64,000 bases of DNA from Yinghuangia elevatio (GTDB taxonomy: Bacteria > Actinomycetota > Actinomycetes > Streptomycetales > Streptomycetaceae): the NCBI RefSeq assembly GCF_040649515.1, contig NZ_JBEZFP010000002.1:97644-161643 (forward strand). Direction: 5' to 3'. Of this stretch, positions 44,901 through 53,832 are shown in pieces. A program made the position numbers and the translations under genes. The notes under the pieces are model-generated. The model ran no database searches and was not told the DNA's origin. It saw nothing but the letters and a program-made list of their open reading frames with translations. Numbering within the stretch: position 1 is the stretch's first letter; every line of letters begins with the position of its first letter.

Positions 44901-45526
44901 CGCCGTTTCCCCCCGGGTCCGCGATGGCAGGTGCGGGCCCGTTCCGCATCCTGTTCGTCTGCACGGGCAGCATCTGCCGCTCTCCCATCGCGGAGCGGCT
45001 GGCGCGGCTGGGCCTGTCGCGGCGGCTGGCGTCGTACGAGTCCGACCGCATCGAGGTGGCGAGCGCCGGCACCTGGGGCCACGAGGGTGCCTCGATGGAG
45101 CCGTTCGCGGCCGAGGTGGTGCGCGAGTTCGGCGGCGACCCGGGGGACTTCAAAGGGCGTGAGCTCCAGGACGAGCACGTCGCGGAGGCCGACCTCGTCC
45201 TCACCGCGACCCTCGACCACCGGGCGCACGTGGTCTCGATGGGGCACGCGTCGGGCCTGCGTACCTTCACGCTGAAGGAGTTCACCCGTCTGGTCGCCGT
45301 CCTGGAGCGTTCCGCGGTGCCCGACGGGGACCTGGTCGAGCGGGGCCGCTTCCTGGTCCGGGCCGCCGCCGCGCTGCGCGGCCGGATGGCCGCTCCCGGG
45401 CCGGAGTGGGACGAGGTCGCCGATCCGTACGGTTCGCCGCTGAACGTCTTCCGGGCCTGCGCGTCCGAGATCAACACCGCGATCGACCCCATGTTGACGG
45501 CGCTGACGGCGCGCACAGGGATGTGA
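44897..45526 (+). CDS. Low-molecular-weight protein tyrosine phosphatase
   Basis: 209 residues. The active-site loop VCTGSICRSP gives CX5R (Cys22, Arg28), and a later DPYG provides the general acid Asp. TTG 44897 is chosen because GGAGGG lies 7 bases upstream, overlapping the tsaC stop (TTGA). ATG 44924 is the alternative. It is longer than the 150-residue family norm, with an inserted helical region after residue 120. In Streptomyces this gene lies between tsaC and glyA. Substrates could be protein Tyr-P or a wall-polymer kinase. Confidence 0.9.
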   Translation: MTPFPPGSAMAGAGPFRILFVCTGSICRSPIAERLARLGLSRRLASYESDRIEVASAGTWGHEGASMEPFAAEVVREFGGDPGDFKGRELQDEHVAEADLVLTATLDHRAHVVSMGHASGLRTFTLKEFTRLVAVLERSAVPDGDLVERGRFLVRAAAALRGRMAAPGPEWDEVADPYGSPLNVFRACASEINTAIDPMLTALTARTGM

Positions 45527-45549
45527 TGTAGGTCTCTCCGACCTACAGT
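45527..45549 (+). promoter_or_regulatory. Palindrome overlapping a possible -10 element upstream of glyA
   Basis: TGTAGGTC (45527-45534) and GACCTACA (45540-45547) form a perfect 8-bp dyad with a 5-base centre. The right arm overlaps TACAGT (45544-45549), a good -10, 36 bases before the glyA start. A bound repressor would block this promoter. A second small hairpin (GGAGGGTGCCTCCCTCC) follows near 45551. Confidence 0.5.
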
Positions 45550-45584
45550 GGAGGGTGCCTCCCTCCGTCCAAAGGAGTTGTGCC

Positions 45585-46859
45585 ATGGGCACGACCGACG
45601 TCCCCTTCTGGGGCCCGGACTTTTCGCTGCTCCAGCGGACCGACCCCGACATCGCCGATGTTGTCCTCGGCGAGCTGGCACGCCAGCGGGCCGGACTCCA
45701 GCTCATCGCCAGCGAGAACTTCACGTCACCCGCTGTGCTCGCCGTGCTCGGCAGCACGCTGTCGAACAAGTACGCCGAGGGGTATCCCGGGAGGCGTTAC
45801 TACGGCGGCTGCGCCCAGGTCGACCGCGCCGAGGAGATCGGTCTGCGCCGGGCCCGCGAGCTGTTCGGCGCCGAGCACGCCAACCTCCAGCCGCACTCGG
45901 GCGCGTCGGCGAACCTCGCGGCGTACGCGGCGCTGCTCGTCCCCGGCGACACGGTGCTCGCGATGTCGCTCCCGCACGGCGGTCACCTGACCCACGGTTC
46001 GCGGGTGAACTTCTCCGGACGCTGGTTCGGCACGGTCGCCTACGGCGTGCGCGAAAAGGACGAAACGATCGACTACGACCAGGTCAGGGACCTGGCGTTG
46101 CGGCACCGGCCGAAGATGCTGATCTGCGGCGCGACGGCCTATCCGCGACTTGTCGACTTCGCGCTCTTTCGAGAAATCGCCGACGAAGTGGGCGCCTACC
46201 TGGTCGTCGACGCGGCGCACTTCATCGGCCTGGTGGCCGGGGGCGCGGTTCCGTCGCCCGTTCCCTACGCAGATGTCGTCACATGTACGACGCACAAGGT
46301 TCTGCGCGGCCCACGCGGCGGCATGATCCTGTGCCGCGAGGAGTTGGCCGAGCGAATCGACAAAGCGGTCTTCCCCTTCTGTCAGGGCGGTCCGCTCATG
46401 CACGCCGTCGCGGCCAAGGCGGTCGCGTTGCGCGAGGCCGCGCAACCGGCTTTCGCGTCGTACGCACGCCAGGTCGTCGCCAACGCCCAGGCCCTCGCGG
46501 CCGGCCTGGAGGCGGAGGGCATGCGCGCGGTCTCCGGTGGCACCGACACCCACCTCGCGCTGCTCGACCTGCGCGGCCTCGGGGTCAGCGGCCGCGACGC
46601 GGAGACGCGCTGCGAACGGGCCGGCATCACGCTGAACAAGAACGCCATCCCGTTCGACCCGGCGAAGCCGATGATCGCGTCCGGCATCCGGGTGGGCACC
46701 CCCGCGGTGACCACCCAGGGGATGACGGAGGGTGACATGAAGGAGATCGCGACGTTGGTCGGGAGGGCGGTGCGGGACACCGACGGCAGCGCGGCGCGGG
46801 ACATCGCGGCGGTGGTCGCGGACCTGGTCGCGACGCATCCGGCGTACCCCGAGCGGTGA
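45585..46859 (+). CDS. glyA: Serine hydroxymethyltransferase
   Basis: 424 residues from ATG 45585 (AAGGAG upstream). ASENFTSPAVLAVLGS, the NKYAEGYPGRRYYGGC motif, VDAAHFIGLVAGG, and the PLP Lys238 in CTTHKVLRGPRGG identify the enzyme. It interconverts serine and glycine and supplies one-carbon units on folate. The sequence differs from typical housekeeping GlyA in several places (for example LPHGGHLTHGS), which may reflect a second SHMT isoform. Confidence 0.95.
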   Translation: MGTTDVPFWGPDFSLLQRTDPDIADVVLGELARQRAGLQLIASENFTSPAVLAVLGSTLSNKYAEGYPGRRYYGGCAQVDRAEEIGLRRARELFGAEHANLQPHSGASANLAAYAALLVPGDTVLAMSLPHGGHLTHGSRVNFSGRWFGTVAYGVREKDETIDYDQVRDLALRHRPKMLICGATAYPRLVDFALFREIADEVGAYLVVDAAHFIGLVAGGAVPSPVPYADVVTCTTHKVLRGPRGGMILCREELAERIDKAVFPFCQGGPLMHAVAAKAVALREAAQPAFASYARQVVANAQALAAGLEAEGMRAVSGGTDTHLALLDLRGLGVSGRDAETRCERAGITLNKNAIPFDPAKPMIASGIRVGTPAVTTQGMTEGDMKEIATLVGRAVRDTDGSAARDIAAVVADLVATHPAYPER

Positions 46860-47184
46860 ACCGGCGGGGCGGTTCGCAGCGTCTGTCCTTGTGTCGGACG
46901 CTTCGTCCGTCGCCGGGTCGGTCGGGGCGCGTCGGTCCGTGGGGGCGCAGTGCCCCTGACGGAGCAACCCGCCTCCGAAGATAAGGGCGCCCTGAAGGGC
47001 GAGTGCCGGAACGGTGGTTCTATCGTGAGCGCAGAGCGCGCGGGGGCGGATGTGGCGTCTGCGGCGCGCGGTGCCGGTGGCCCGCAGGGTGTCCACTGTG
47101 CGATCGTTTCCCGCCGGGAAGTCGATGACCTCTAGTGTGCTGCGTGTGCGGCGAAATGCAGAGTCCGGGGACGGTGGCTGAGTC
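46860..47184. other. glyA-wecA intergenic region
   Basis: 325 bases without a supported gene. TAGTGT at 47133-47138 is a possible -10 for the downstream transferase. A palindrome TTCCCGCCGGGAA lies at 47108-47120, just upstream, and could be an operator or part of the -35 region. Confidence 0.4.
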
Positions 47185-48504
47185 TTGCGCGAGTACCTGC
47201 TGACGCTGTTTGTCTCGGCAGCAGTCACGTACCTGCTCACCGGCGCCGTACGACGCTTCGCGATCGCCGCCGGGGCGATGCCCGAGATCCGCGCGCGCGA
47301 CGTGCACAAGGAGCCGACGCCCCGCCTCGGTGGCATGGCGATGTTCGGCGGCCTGTGCGCGGGCCTGCTGATCGCCCGTCAACTGCCCGGCATGGAAGTC
47401 GTGTTCACCGACTCGACCGACGTACAGGCGTTGCTGTCCGGCTGCGCGCTGATCTGTCTGCTGGGTGTCATCGACGACAAGTGGGGCGTCGACGCCGTCA
47501 TCAAGCTGCTCGGCCAGGCCCTCGCGGCCGGCGTCATGGTGTGGCAGGGCATCGTCATCCTGTGGCTGCCGATCCCGGGCCACGGCACCTACAGCCTGAG
47601 CCCCACGCAGGGCGCGATCCTGACCATCGCGGTCGTCGTGATCACCATCAACGCGGTGAACTTCGTCGACGGGCTCGACGGTCTCGCGGCCGGCATGGTG
47701 TGCATCGCGGGCCTGGCGTTCTTCGCGTACGCGTACCGGCTCTGGTTCGGCTACGGCATCGACGGTGCGGCCGCGCCCACGATGTTCACCGCGTTGTTGA
47801 TCGGTGTTTGTGCGGGCTTCCTGCCGCACAACCTGCACCCCGCGCGCATCTTCATGGGCGACTCGGGCTCGATGCTGATCGGCCTGATGCTCGCCGCCGC
47901 GGCGATCACCCTCACCGGCCGTCTCGATCCCGACGTGATCTCCGCGCAAAGTGGCTCACAGACGTTCGCGACGCACAAGTTGGTGCCCGTCTACATTCCG
48001 CTGGTGCTGCCGTTCGCGGTGCTGATCGTGCCGCTGATCGACCTTGTGATGGCCGTCACGCGGCGTGGCTGGGCGGGCCAGTCGCCGTTCGCCGCGGACA
48101 AGGGCCACCTGCACCACCGGCTCCTGGAGATCGGCCACTCGCACAGCCGGGCCGTCATGATCATGTACTTCTGGTCCGGCCTGATCGCGTCGTTCACCGT
48201 GCTCATCTCGGTGCGCCCGGCCCGCCGCCCCATCGTGTACGCGGGGCTCGGCTTCATGGCGCTCGGCCTGATCGTGCTGCTGCTCCCGTGGTTCCGCCCG
48301 CATGTGCCGCGCTGGTTGTACGCCGTGGTCCCGCCCCGCTACCGTGGCCGGGGCCGCCGGAGGGCCGCCGACGGGGAGCAGGACATAGCTCACGACGCCC
48401 TCCGCAATATGGACGAAGCAGACGAACAGCCTTGGCATGAGCGGGAATCGGCCACTCGGCCGGTAGCGCGAAGCGGCTCACGGGCCCAGAGGGGACCGCT
48501 GTGA
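47185..48504 (+). CDS. Polyprenyl-phosphate GlcNAc-1-phosphate transferase (WecA/TagO/MraY family)
   Basis: 439 residues from TTG 47185, with about 11 membrane helices. Catalytic motifs are GVIDDKWG, NFVDGLDGLAAG, FMGDSGSMLIG and the HLHHRL loop, all facing the cytoplasm. The C-terminal 90 residues are a charged, disordered extension. It transfers a sugar-1-phosphate from UDP-sugar to undecaprenyl- or decaprenyl-phosphate, the first step of a wall glycopolymer. It is conserved directly upstream of the ATP synthase genes in Streptomyces. Confidence 0.93.
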   Translation: MREYLLTLFVSAAVTYLLTGAVRRFAIAAGAMPEIRARDVHKEPTPRLGGMAMFGGLCAGLLIARQLPGMEVVFTDSTDVQALLSGCALICLLGVIDDKWGVDAVIKLLGQALAAGVMVWQGIVILWLPIPGHGTYSLSPTQGAILTIAVVVITINAVNFVDGLDGLAAGMVCIAGLAFFAYAYRLWFGYGIDGAAAPTMFTALLIGVCAGFLPHNLHPARIFMGDSGSMLIGLMLAAAAITLTGRLDPDVISAQSGSQTFATHKLVPVYIPLVLPFAVLIVPLIDLVMAVTRRGWAGQSPFAADKGHLHHRLLEIGHSHSRAVMIMYFWSGLIASFTVLISVRPARRPIVYAGLGFMALGLIVLLLPWFRPHVPRWLYAVVPPRYRGRGRRRAADGEQDIAHDALRNMDEADEQPWHERESATRPVARSGSRAQRGPL

Positions 48505-48543
48505 GGTTGGGCACAGGGCTGGGTAAAGCTCTGCTCAAATAGT

Positions 48544-48562
48544 TTGTGATACCGTTCACGAA
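48544..48562 (+). promoter_or_regulatory. Predicted Rex (redox-sensing repressor) operator upstream of the ATP synthase operon
   Basis: TTGTGATACCGTTCACGAA fits the Rex site TGTGAA-N4-TTCACA of Streptomyces, with 5 of 6 matching in each half-site. It overlaps TAGTTT (48540-48545), a possible -10, and lies about 150 bases before the first operon gene. Rex releases DNA when NADH is high, so it would raise transcription under oxygen limitation. Confidence 0.65.
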
Positions 48563-48698
48563 CCAGGCATTAAGGGCCGATGGACCCAGGGGAGTCAAGC
48601 TCAGACTCCCGCCAACTGCCGTAAGTCCGGGGGACGTCGACCCCAAGGCCGTCCTGGTGAGACCCCAGCACCCCCCGACTCTTGCCGGAGACACCGAC

Positions 48699-49103
48699 AT
48701 GCAGGCCAATGACGCACGGCTTCTGCGCGGCTCGGCCATCCCCACGGCCGCCGTCGCGATCGTCGCGATGATCGTGGGCACGATTGTCGCCGGAACCGAG
48801 GGACTCATCGGCGCGGCCTTCGCGTCCGCCGTCGTCCTCGTCTTCTTCTCGCTGGGCCAGATCGCCATCGGAAAGATCACCAACGGGAATCCGTTCATGA
48901 TCATGAACATGGCGATGCTGACCTATCTCGCCCAGGTGGGCGGCGTGGCGATCCTGCTCTTCGCGTTCGCCGACGCCACCTGGTTCGACACCAAGGTCTT
49001 CGCCCTGGTGATCCTCGCCGCGACCCTCGTGTGGATCGCCGCGCAGGTCCGCGTCTTCAGCAAACTGAAGATCGCGTACGTCGAACCGGACGGGAAACGA
49101 TGA
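48699..49103 (+). CDS. atpI: ATP synthase protein I (AtpI)
   Basis: 134 residues from ATG 48699 (GGAG 8 bases upstream). Four membrane helices: IPTAAVAIVAMIVGTIVAG, GAAFASAVVLVFFSLGQIA, MAMLTYLAQVGGVAILLFAF and VFALVILAATLVWIAAQV. This is the AtpI family pattern and matches its position at the head of F-type ATP synthase operons. AtpI helps assemble the c-ring and is not part of the final enzyme. Confidence 0.85.
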   Translation: MQANDARLLRGSAIPTAAVAIVAMIVGTIVAGTEGLIGAAFASAVVLVFFSLGQIAIGKITNGNPFMIMNMAMLTYLAQVGGVAILLFAFADATWFDTKVFALVILAATLVWIAAQVRVFSKLKIAYVEPDGKR

Positions 49104-49203
49104 CGTATGACACGGCGCGTTCTCCCCGCGTTCACCGGCGTTCCCAAGATCGACGGCCCGGGTGCGGTAACCCCGGGGGCCGCCTGCTATCGTCCGGTGC
49201 GTC

Positions 49204-49449
49204 ATGAGCGAGAGTGGACGATCGAGCGGTCCGGAAAGTTCCCGGGACAGGGGACCGAAGGACGGCGGTCTCACCGATGCCGCGTGGTCGAGCATCAGCT
49301 ACATCCTTGGCGGGATGGCCTTCTACGGAGGGCTGGGCTGGCTGATCGACCGGTGGACGGGACACTCCACGCTGTTCCTGCCGATCGGCGTGATCGTCGG
49401 AGTCGCTCTGGCCCTGGTTCTTGTGTATTTCCGCCACGGCAGGTCCTGA
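49204..49449 (+). CDS. AtpZ/AtpI-family small membrane protein
   Basis: 81 residues from ATG 49204. A hydrophilic N-terminus is followed by two helices (YILGGMAFYGGLGWLID and TLFLPIGVIVGVALALVLVY), the two-helix AtpZ design. TATCGT (49188-49193) 10 bases upstream could be the -10 of an extra promoter with a very short leader. AtpZ-like proteins support ATP synthase assembly or Mg transport for it. Confidence 0.85.
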   Translation: MSESGRSSGPESSRDRGPKDGGLTDAAWSSISYILGGMAFYGGLGWLIDRWTGHSTLFLPIGVIVGVALALVLVYFRHGRS

Positions 49450-49536
49450 CCGGGCCCTGCTGCGTGCCGCTCCGCGGTCCCGCACCGCGCCGACACACTG
49501 AGGTTGCCGTAAAGATGCTTCACGACGAAGGAGTCG

Positions 49537-50349
49537 ATGGTGGCTGCCGCTGACGTCGAGCTCGCCAGCAGCTGTCACCTGTTTGACGCCGGCTGCGGCT
49601 TCCCCTCGCCCGGGCTGAACATCTACGAGTTCAAGCCGATCTTCTCGATCGGCAGCTTCGACTTCACCAAGCCGATGCTGCTCTGCCTGATCTCGGTGCT
49701 CATCGTGGTCGGCTTCTTCTGGAGCGCGTTCGCGAAGCCCAAGCTGGTGCCGCGCGGTGTCCAGAACGTCGGCGAGCTGGGCTACCTGTTCGTCCGCGAC
49801 CAGATCTCCCGCGAGACGATCGGCAAGAAGGGCGACCACTTCGTCCCCTTCCTGGTCTCGATCTTCTTCTTCGTGTGGATCATGAACCTGATGTCGATCA
49901 TTCCGATCGCGCAGTTCCCGGTCACCTCGCGGATCGCCTTCCCGGCCTCGATCGTCGGCATGGTGTGGCTCACGTACATGTACCTGGGCATCAAGCACCA
50001 GGGCTTCGTGGGCTACTTCAAGAACATGATGTTCCCGCCCGGTCTGCCGAAGTGGCTGTACTTCCTCCTCGCGCCGATCGAGTTCCTGTCGAACGTCATC
50101 GTCCGGCCCTTCACCCTGGCCGTCCGGCTCTTCGCCAACATGTTCGCCGGCCACATGCTGATCGTGACCTTCAGCGTCGCGGCCTGGTACCTGCTCGGCC
50201 CGACCATCGGCGCCCTGTACTCGGCGACCTCGTTCATCGTGGTCGTGGCGCTGGTCGCCTTCGAGCTGCTGATCCAGGGGCTGCAGGCGTACATCATCAC
50301 GCTCCTGACCGCCTCGTACATCTCCAGCTCGCTCGAAGCCGAGCACTGA
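49537..50349 (+). CDS. atpB: ATP synthase F0 subunit a
   Basis: 270 residues from ATG 49537 (AGGAG close upstream). Six or so membrane helices, with the essential half-channel Arg in PFTLAVRLFANMFAGHM and the LLIQGLQAYIITLLTASYI C-terminal helix. It forms the proton channel with the c-ring in the plasma membrane. Confidence 0.96.
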   Translation: MVAAADVELASSCHLFDAGCGFPSPGLNIYEFKPIFSIGSFDFTKPMLLCLISVLIVVGFFWSAFAKPKLVPRGVQNVGELGYLFVRDQISRETIGKKGDHFVPFLVSIFFFVWIMNLMSIIPIAQFPVTSRIAFPASIVGMVWLTYMYLGIKHQGFVGYFKNMMFPPGLPKWLYFLLAPIEFLSNVIVRPFTLAVRLFANMFAGHMLIVTFSVAAWYLLGPTIGALYSATSFIVVVALVAFELLIQGLQAYIITLLTASYISSSLEAEH

Positions 50350-50382
50350 GAGACACCAGACCATCCCCTCCTCAACCGTCGT

Positions 50383-50401
50383 CCGGTGGAAAGTCCACCG
50401 G
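50383..50401 (+). promoter_or_regulatory. Hairpin just upstream of the atpE ribosome site
   Basis: CCGGTGGA (50383-50390) pairs perfectly with TCCACCGG (50394-50401) around AAG. It is followed directly by the A-rich AAAAAAGGAAAG ribosome-binding region of atpE. The placement suits an mRNA processing or stabilising element rather than a terminator, since the operon continues. Confidence 0.5.
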
Positions 50402-50423
50402 CCTCGAAAAAAGGAAAGCCCCA

Positions 50424-50648
50424 ATGCTTCTCGCTGAAGTTACCGGCAGCCTCGGCTCCATCGGTTACGGCCTCGCGGCGATCGGCCCCGGCGTCGGCAT
50501 CGGCATCATCTTCGGTAACGGTGTCCAGGCGATGGCCCGCCAGCCGGAGGCCACCGGCCTCATCCGCCAGAACATGCTGCTCGGCTTCGCGCTCGCCGAG
50601 GCCCTGGCCCTCATCGGCGTCGTCATGCCGTTCGTCTTCGGTAAGTGA
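50424..50648 (+). CDS. atpE: ATP synthase F0 subunit c
   Basis: 74 residues: two membrane helices joined by the polar loop ARQPE (38-42), with the proton-binding Glu59 in GFALAEALALIG. The first helix has the GPGVGIGIIFG glycine pattern needed for ring packing. Translation is probably boosted by the purine-rich leader, since many c subunits are needed per enzyme. Confidence 0.97.
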   Translation: MLLAEVTGSLGSIGYGLAAIGPGVGIGIIFGNGVQAMARQPEATGLIRQNMLLGFALAEALALIGVVMPFVFGK

Positions 50649-50677
50649 CGCTTCACTTCCCAACGGAGGTTCCCACC

Positions 50678-51244
50678 GTGATCTACCTCGCCAGCGGCGA
50701 AGAGGAGATGAACCCTCTTCTCCCGCCGCTCGACGAAATCATCATCGGTGGCGTGGCGTTCCTCATCGTCTTCTTCTTCCTCGGCAAGGTCCTCCTGCCG
50801 AAGATCAAGAAGACGCTGGAAGAGCGTACGGACGCCATCGAGGGCGGCCTTGCTCGTGCGGAAGAGGCCCAGGCGGAAGCCCAGGCCGAGCTCGAGCGCT
50901 ACCGCGCCCAGCTGATCGACGCCCGTCGCGAAGCAGGCCGCCTCACCGAGGACGCCCGTGAGCAGGGTGCCGCGGCACTCTCCGAGATGCGCGCCGAAGG
51001 CGCCCGCATCAAGGACGAGATCGTCGCGTCCGGCCACGCGCAGATCGAGGCCGACCGCAAGCAGGCCTCCACGGTGCTGCGGCAGGACATCGGCAAGCTG
51101 GCCACCGAACTGGCCGGCCGCATCGTCGGCGAATCGCTCGAGGACGAGGCGCGTCAGCGCCGCATCGTCGACCGCTTCCTCGACGAGCTCGACGCGCGTG
51201 CCGCCGAAGGCACCTCTGCCCAGACCTCCGGGCAGGTGCGCTGA
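50678..51244 (+). CDS. atpF: ATP synthase F0 subunit b
   Basis: 188 residues from GTG 50678 (GGAGG 8 bases upstream). One membrane helix (about 20-38, IIIGGVAFLIVFFFLGKVL), then a long charged helix for the b-dimer stalk. The delta gene starts within its stop (TGATG). Confidence 0.96.
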   Translation: MIYLASGEEEMNPLLPPLDEIIIGGVAFLIVFFFLGKVLLPKIKKTLEERTDAIEGGLARAEEAQAEAQAELERYRAQLIDARREAGRLTEDAREQGAAALSEMRAEGARIKDEIVASGHAQIEADRKQASTVLRQDIGKLATELAGRIVGESLEDEARQRRIVDRFLDELDARAAEGTSAQTSGQVR

Positions 51245-52059
51245 TGCAGGGCGCCAGCCGGGATTCGATCGCCGCGGCGCGTGAGCGCCTCGACGCGCTC
51301 GCGCAGTCGACGGGCGCCGATATGCCGGTGCTCGCCGAGGACCTGCACTCCGTCGTGCTGTTGCTCGACCGCACGGTGGTCCTGCGTCGGGTCCTGACGG
51401 ACCCGGCGCGGTCCGGGGAGTCACGGGCCGCCTTCCTGGCCCAGCTCCTCGACGGACAGATCGGCGGCGAGACCGCCGATCTGCTCGGCGGCCTGGTCCG
51501 GGCGCGCTGGTCGCGCCCGCGTGACCTGGTCGACGCGATCGACGAACTGTCGATCGAGGCCGAGCTCATCGGGGCGGACCGGGACGGTTCCCTCGACGAC
51601 CTCGAGGACGAGCTGTTCCGCTTCGGCCGCATCGTGGCCGGACAGCGCGAGCTGCGGTCCACGCTCGCCGACCCGTCCATCACGGACGGTCGCAAGGCCG
51701 AGCTGGTCTCCGGACTGCTGGAGGGACGGGTCCGGCCCGTCACCCGGCGCCTGGTGACCCGCCTGGTCGCACACCCGCGGAGCCGTAGCCTGGAAGCGGG
51801 ACTCGAGGCGTACGCCCGGCTCGCCGCCGAGCGTCGGCGCCGGGTGGTCGCCCTGGTCACGGTGGCCCTGCCCCTCACCGAGGAGCAGAACACCCGCCTG
51901 GCGGCGGCCCTCGGCCGGATCTACGGCCGGCAGGTGCACCTCAACGTCGAGATCGACGCGGAGGTCATCGGGGGCGTCCGAGTGCAGATCGGTGACGACG
52001 TCATCGACGGCACCGTGGCCACCCGCCTCGAAGAGGCCGGGCGGCGACTGGTCCGTTGA
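51244..52059 (+). CDS. atpH: ATP synthase F1 subunit delta
   Basis: 271 residues, the long actinobacterial form. The C-terminal half carries the OSCP/delta signature (VVALVTVALPLTEEQNTRL ... VHLNVEIDAEVIGGVRVQIG). It overlaps atpF by one base. It links the b stalk to the alpha/beta head. Confidence 0.95.
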   Translation: MQGASRDSIAAARERLDALAQSTGADMPVLAEDLHSVVLLLDRTVVLRRVLTDPARSGESRAAFLAQLLDGQIGGETADLLGGLVRARWSRPRDLVDAIDELSIEAELIGADRDGSLDDLEDELFRFGRIVAGQRELRSTLADPSITDGRKAELVSGLLEGRVRPVTRRLVTRLVAHPRSRSLEAGLEAYARLAAERRRRVVALVTVALPLTEEQNTRLAAALGRIYGRQVHLNVEIDAEVIGGVRVQIGDDVIDGTVATRLEEAGRRLVR

Positions 52060-52169
52060 CCGCGCGGTCGACGAGCAGCGTAAACGACAGACAGCAGCAT
52101 CGCGGTTCCGAGATCGCCGTCACCGACGGCGGACCGTAACCCCACCACCTAGGAGAGCAGGGACACCAG

Positions 52170-53813
52170 ATGGCGGAGCTCACGATCCGGCCGGAGGAGA
52201 TCCGGGACGCGCTGGAGCGCTTCGTCGACTCGTACGAGCCGGACACGGCGTCGCGCGAGGAAGTCGGCACGGTCAGCGAGTGCATGGACGGCATCGCCAA
52301 GGTCGAGGGCCTGCCCTCGGTCATGGCCAACGAACTCCTGAAGTTCGAGGACGGCACCCTCGGCCTCGCGCTGAACCTCGACGTCCGCGAGATCGGTGTC
52401 GTCATCCTCGGTGACTTCAGCTCGATCGAAGAGGGCCAGACGGTCCGCCGGACGGGCGAGGTCCTGTCGGTGCCGGTCGGCGACGGCTACCTCGGCCGCG
52501 TGGTCGACCCCCTCGGCAACCCGATCGACGGCAAGGGCGAGATCGAGAGCGAGGGCCGCCGCGCCCTCGAACTCCAGGCCCCCGGCGTCATGATGCGCAA
52601 GTCGGTCCACGAGCCGATGCAGACCGGCATCAAGGCGATCGACTCGATGACCCCGATCGGCCGCGGTCAGCGCCAGCTGATCATCGGCGACCGCCAGACC
52701 GGCAAGACCGCGGTCTGCGTCGACACGATCATCAACCAGGTCCAGAACTGGAAGTCGGGCGACCCGAAGAAGCAGGTCCGCTGCATCTACGTCGCCATCG
52801 GCCAGAAGGGCTCGACGATCGCGGGCGTGCGCCGCTCGCTCGAAGAGGCCGGCGCGATGGAGTACACCACCATCGTCGCGGCCCCCGCGTCCGACCCGGC
52901 CGGCTTCAAGTACCTGTCGCCGTACACCGGTTCGGCCATCGGCCAGCACTGGATGTACCAGGGCAAGCACGTCTTGATCGTCTTCGACGACCTGACCAAG
53001 CAGGCCGAGGCGTACCGCGCCGTGTCGCTGCTGCTGCGCCGCCCGCCGGGCCGCGAGGCGTACCCCGGTGACGTCTTCTACCTGCACTCCCGTCTGCTGG
53101 AGCGCTGCGCGAAGCTGTCCGACGACCTCGGCGCGGGCTCGATGACCGGTCTGCCGATCATCGAGACCAAGGCGAACGACGTGTCGGCGTACATCCCGAC
53201 CAACGTCATCTCCATCACCGACGGCCAGTGCTTCCTGGAGTCGGACCTGTTCAACCAGGGTGTCCGCCCGGCGGTCAACGTCGGTATCTCGGTCTCCCGC
53301 GTCGGTGGCTCGGCCCAGACCAAGGCCATGAAGTCGGTCTCCGGCCAGCTGCGTCTGTCGCTCGCCCAGTACCGCGAGCTGGAGGCGTTCGCCGCCTTCG
53401 GCTCCGACCTGGACGCCGCGTCGAAGTCCTCGCTGGAGCGCGGCGCGCGCATGGTCGAGCTGCTCAAGCAGGGCCAGTACTCGCCGTTCCCGATGGAGGA
53501 GCAGGTCGTCTCCATCTGGGCCGGCACCACCGGCCGCCTGGACGACGTCCCGGTCGAGGAGATCCGCCGCTTCGAGCGTGAGTTCCTGGACAACCTGCGC
53601 ATCTCGCGCAAGGAGATCCTGACCACCATCGCGGAGACCGGCAAGCTCGAGGACTCCACGATCGAGTCGATGATCGACGCCCTCGCCGCGTTCAAGCAGA
53701 CCTACACCCTGGCCGACGGCTCGCCGCTGGTCACGGATGTCGCGGTCGAGAGCATGGACAAGGACGAGGTCGGTCAGGAGACCATCAAGCGCCACGTCAA
53801 GTCCGGCAACTGA
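52170..53813 (+). CDS. atpA: ATP synthase F1 subunit alpha
   Basis: 547 residues from ATG 52170. P-loop GDRQTGKT at 173-180, with FDDLTKQAEAYR and ISVSRVGGSAQTKAMK. It forms the non-catalytic nucleotide sites of the head. It begins 110 bases after atpH. Confidence 0.98.
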   Translation: MAELTIRPEEIRDALERFVDSYEPDTASREEVGTVSECMDGIAKVEGLPSVMANELLKFEDGTLGLALNLDVREIGVVILGDFSSIEEGQTVRRTGEVLSVPVGDGYLGRVVDPLGNPIDGKGEIESEGRRALELQAPGVMMRKSVHEPMQTGIKAIDSMTPIGRGQRQLIIGDRQTGKTAVCVDTIINQVQNWKSGDPKKQVRCIYVAIGQKGSTIAGVRRSLEEAGAMEYTTIVAAPASDPAGFKYLSPYTGSAIGQHWMYQGKHVLIVFDDLTKQAEAYRAVSLLLRRPPGREAYPGDVFYLHSRLLERCAKLSDDLGAGSMTGLPIIETKANDVSAYIPTNVISITDGQCFLESDLFNQGVRPAVNVGISVSRVGGSAQTKAMKSVSGQLRLSLAQYRELEAFAAFGSDLDAASKSSLERGARMVELLKQGQYSPFPMEEQVVSIWAGTTGRLDDVPVEEIRRFEREFLDNLRISRKEILTTIAETGKLEDSTIESMIDALAAFKQTYTLADGSPLVTDVAVESMDKDEVGQETIKRHVKSGN

Positions 53814-53832
53814 GAACGGAGAGACCTGACCC

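Noticed and set aside
45527..45585. Glycine riboswitch upstream of glyA
   Set aside because: Only about 60 bases separate ptp and glyA, too short for an aptamer; no conserved core was seen.
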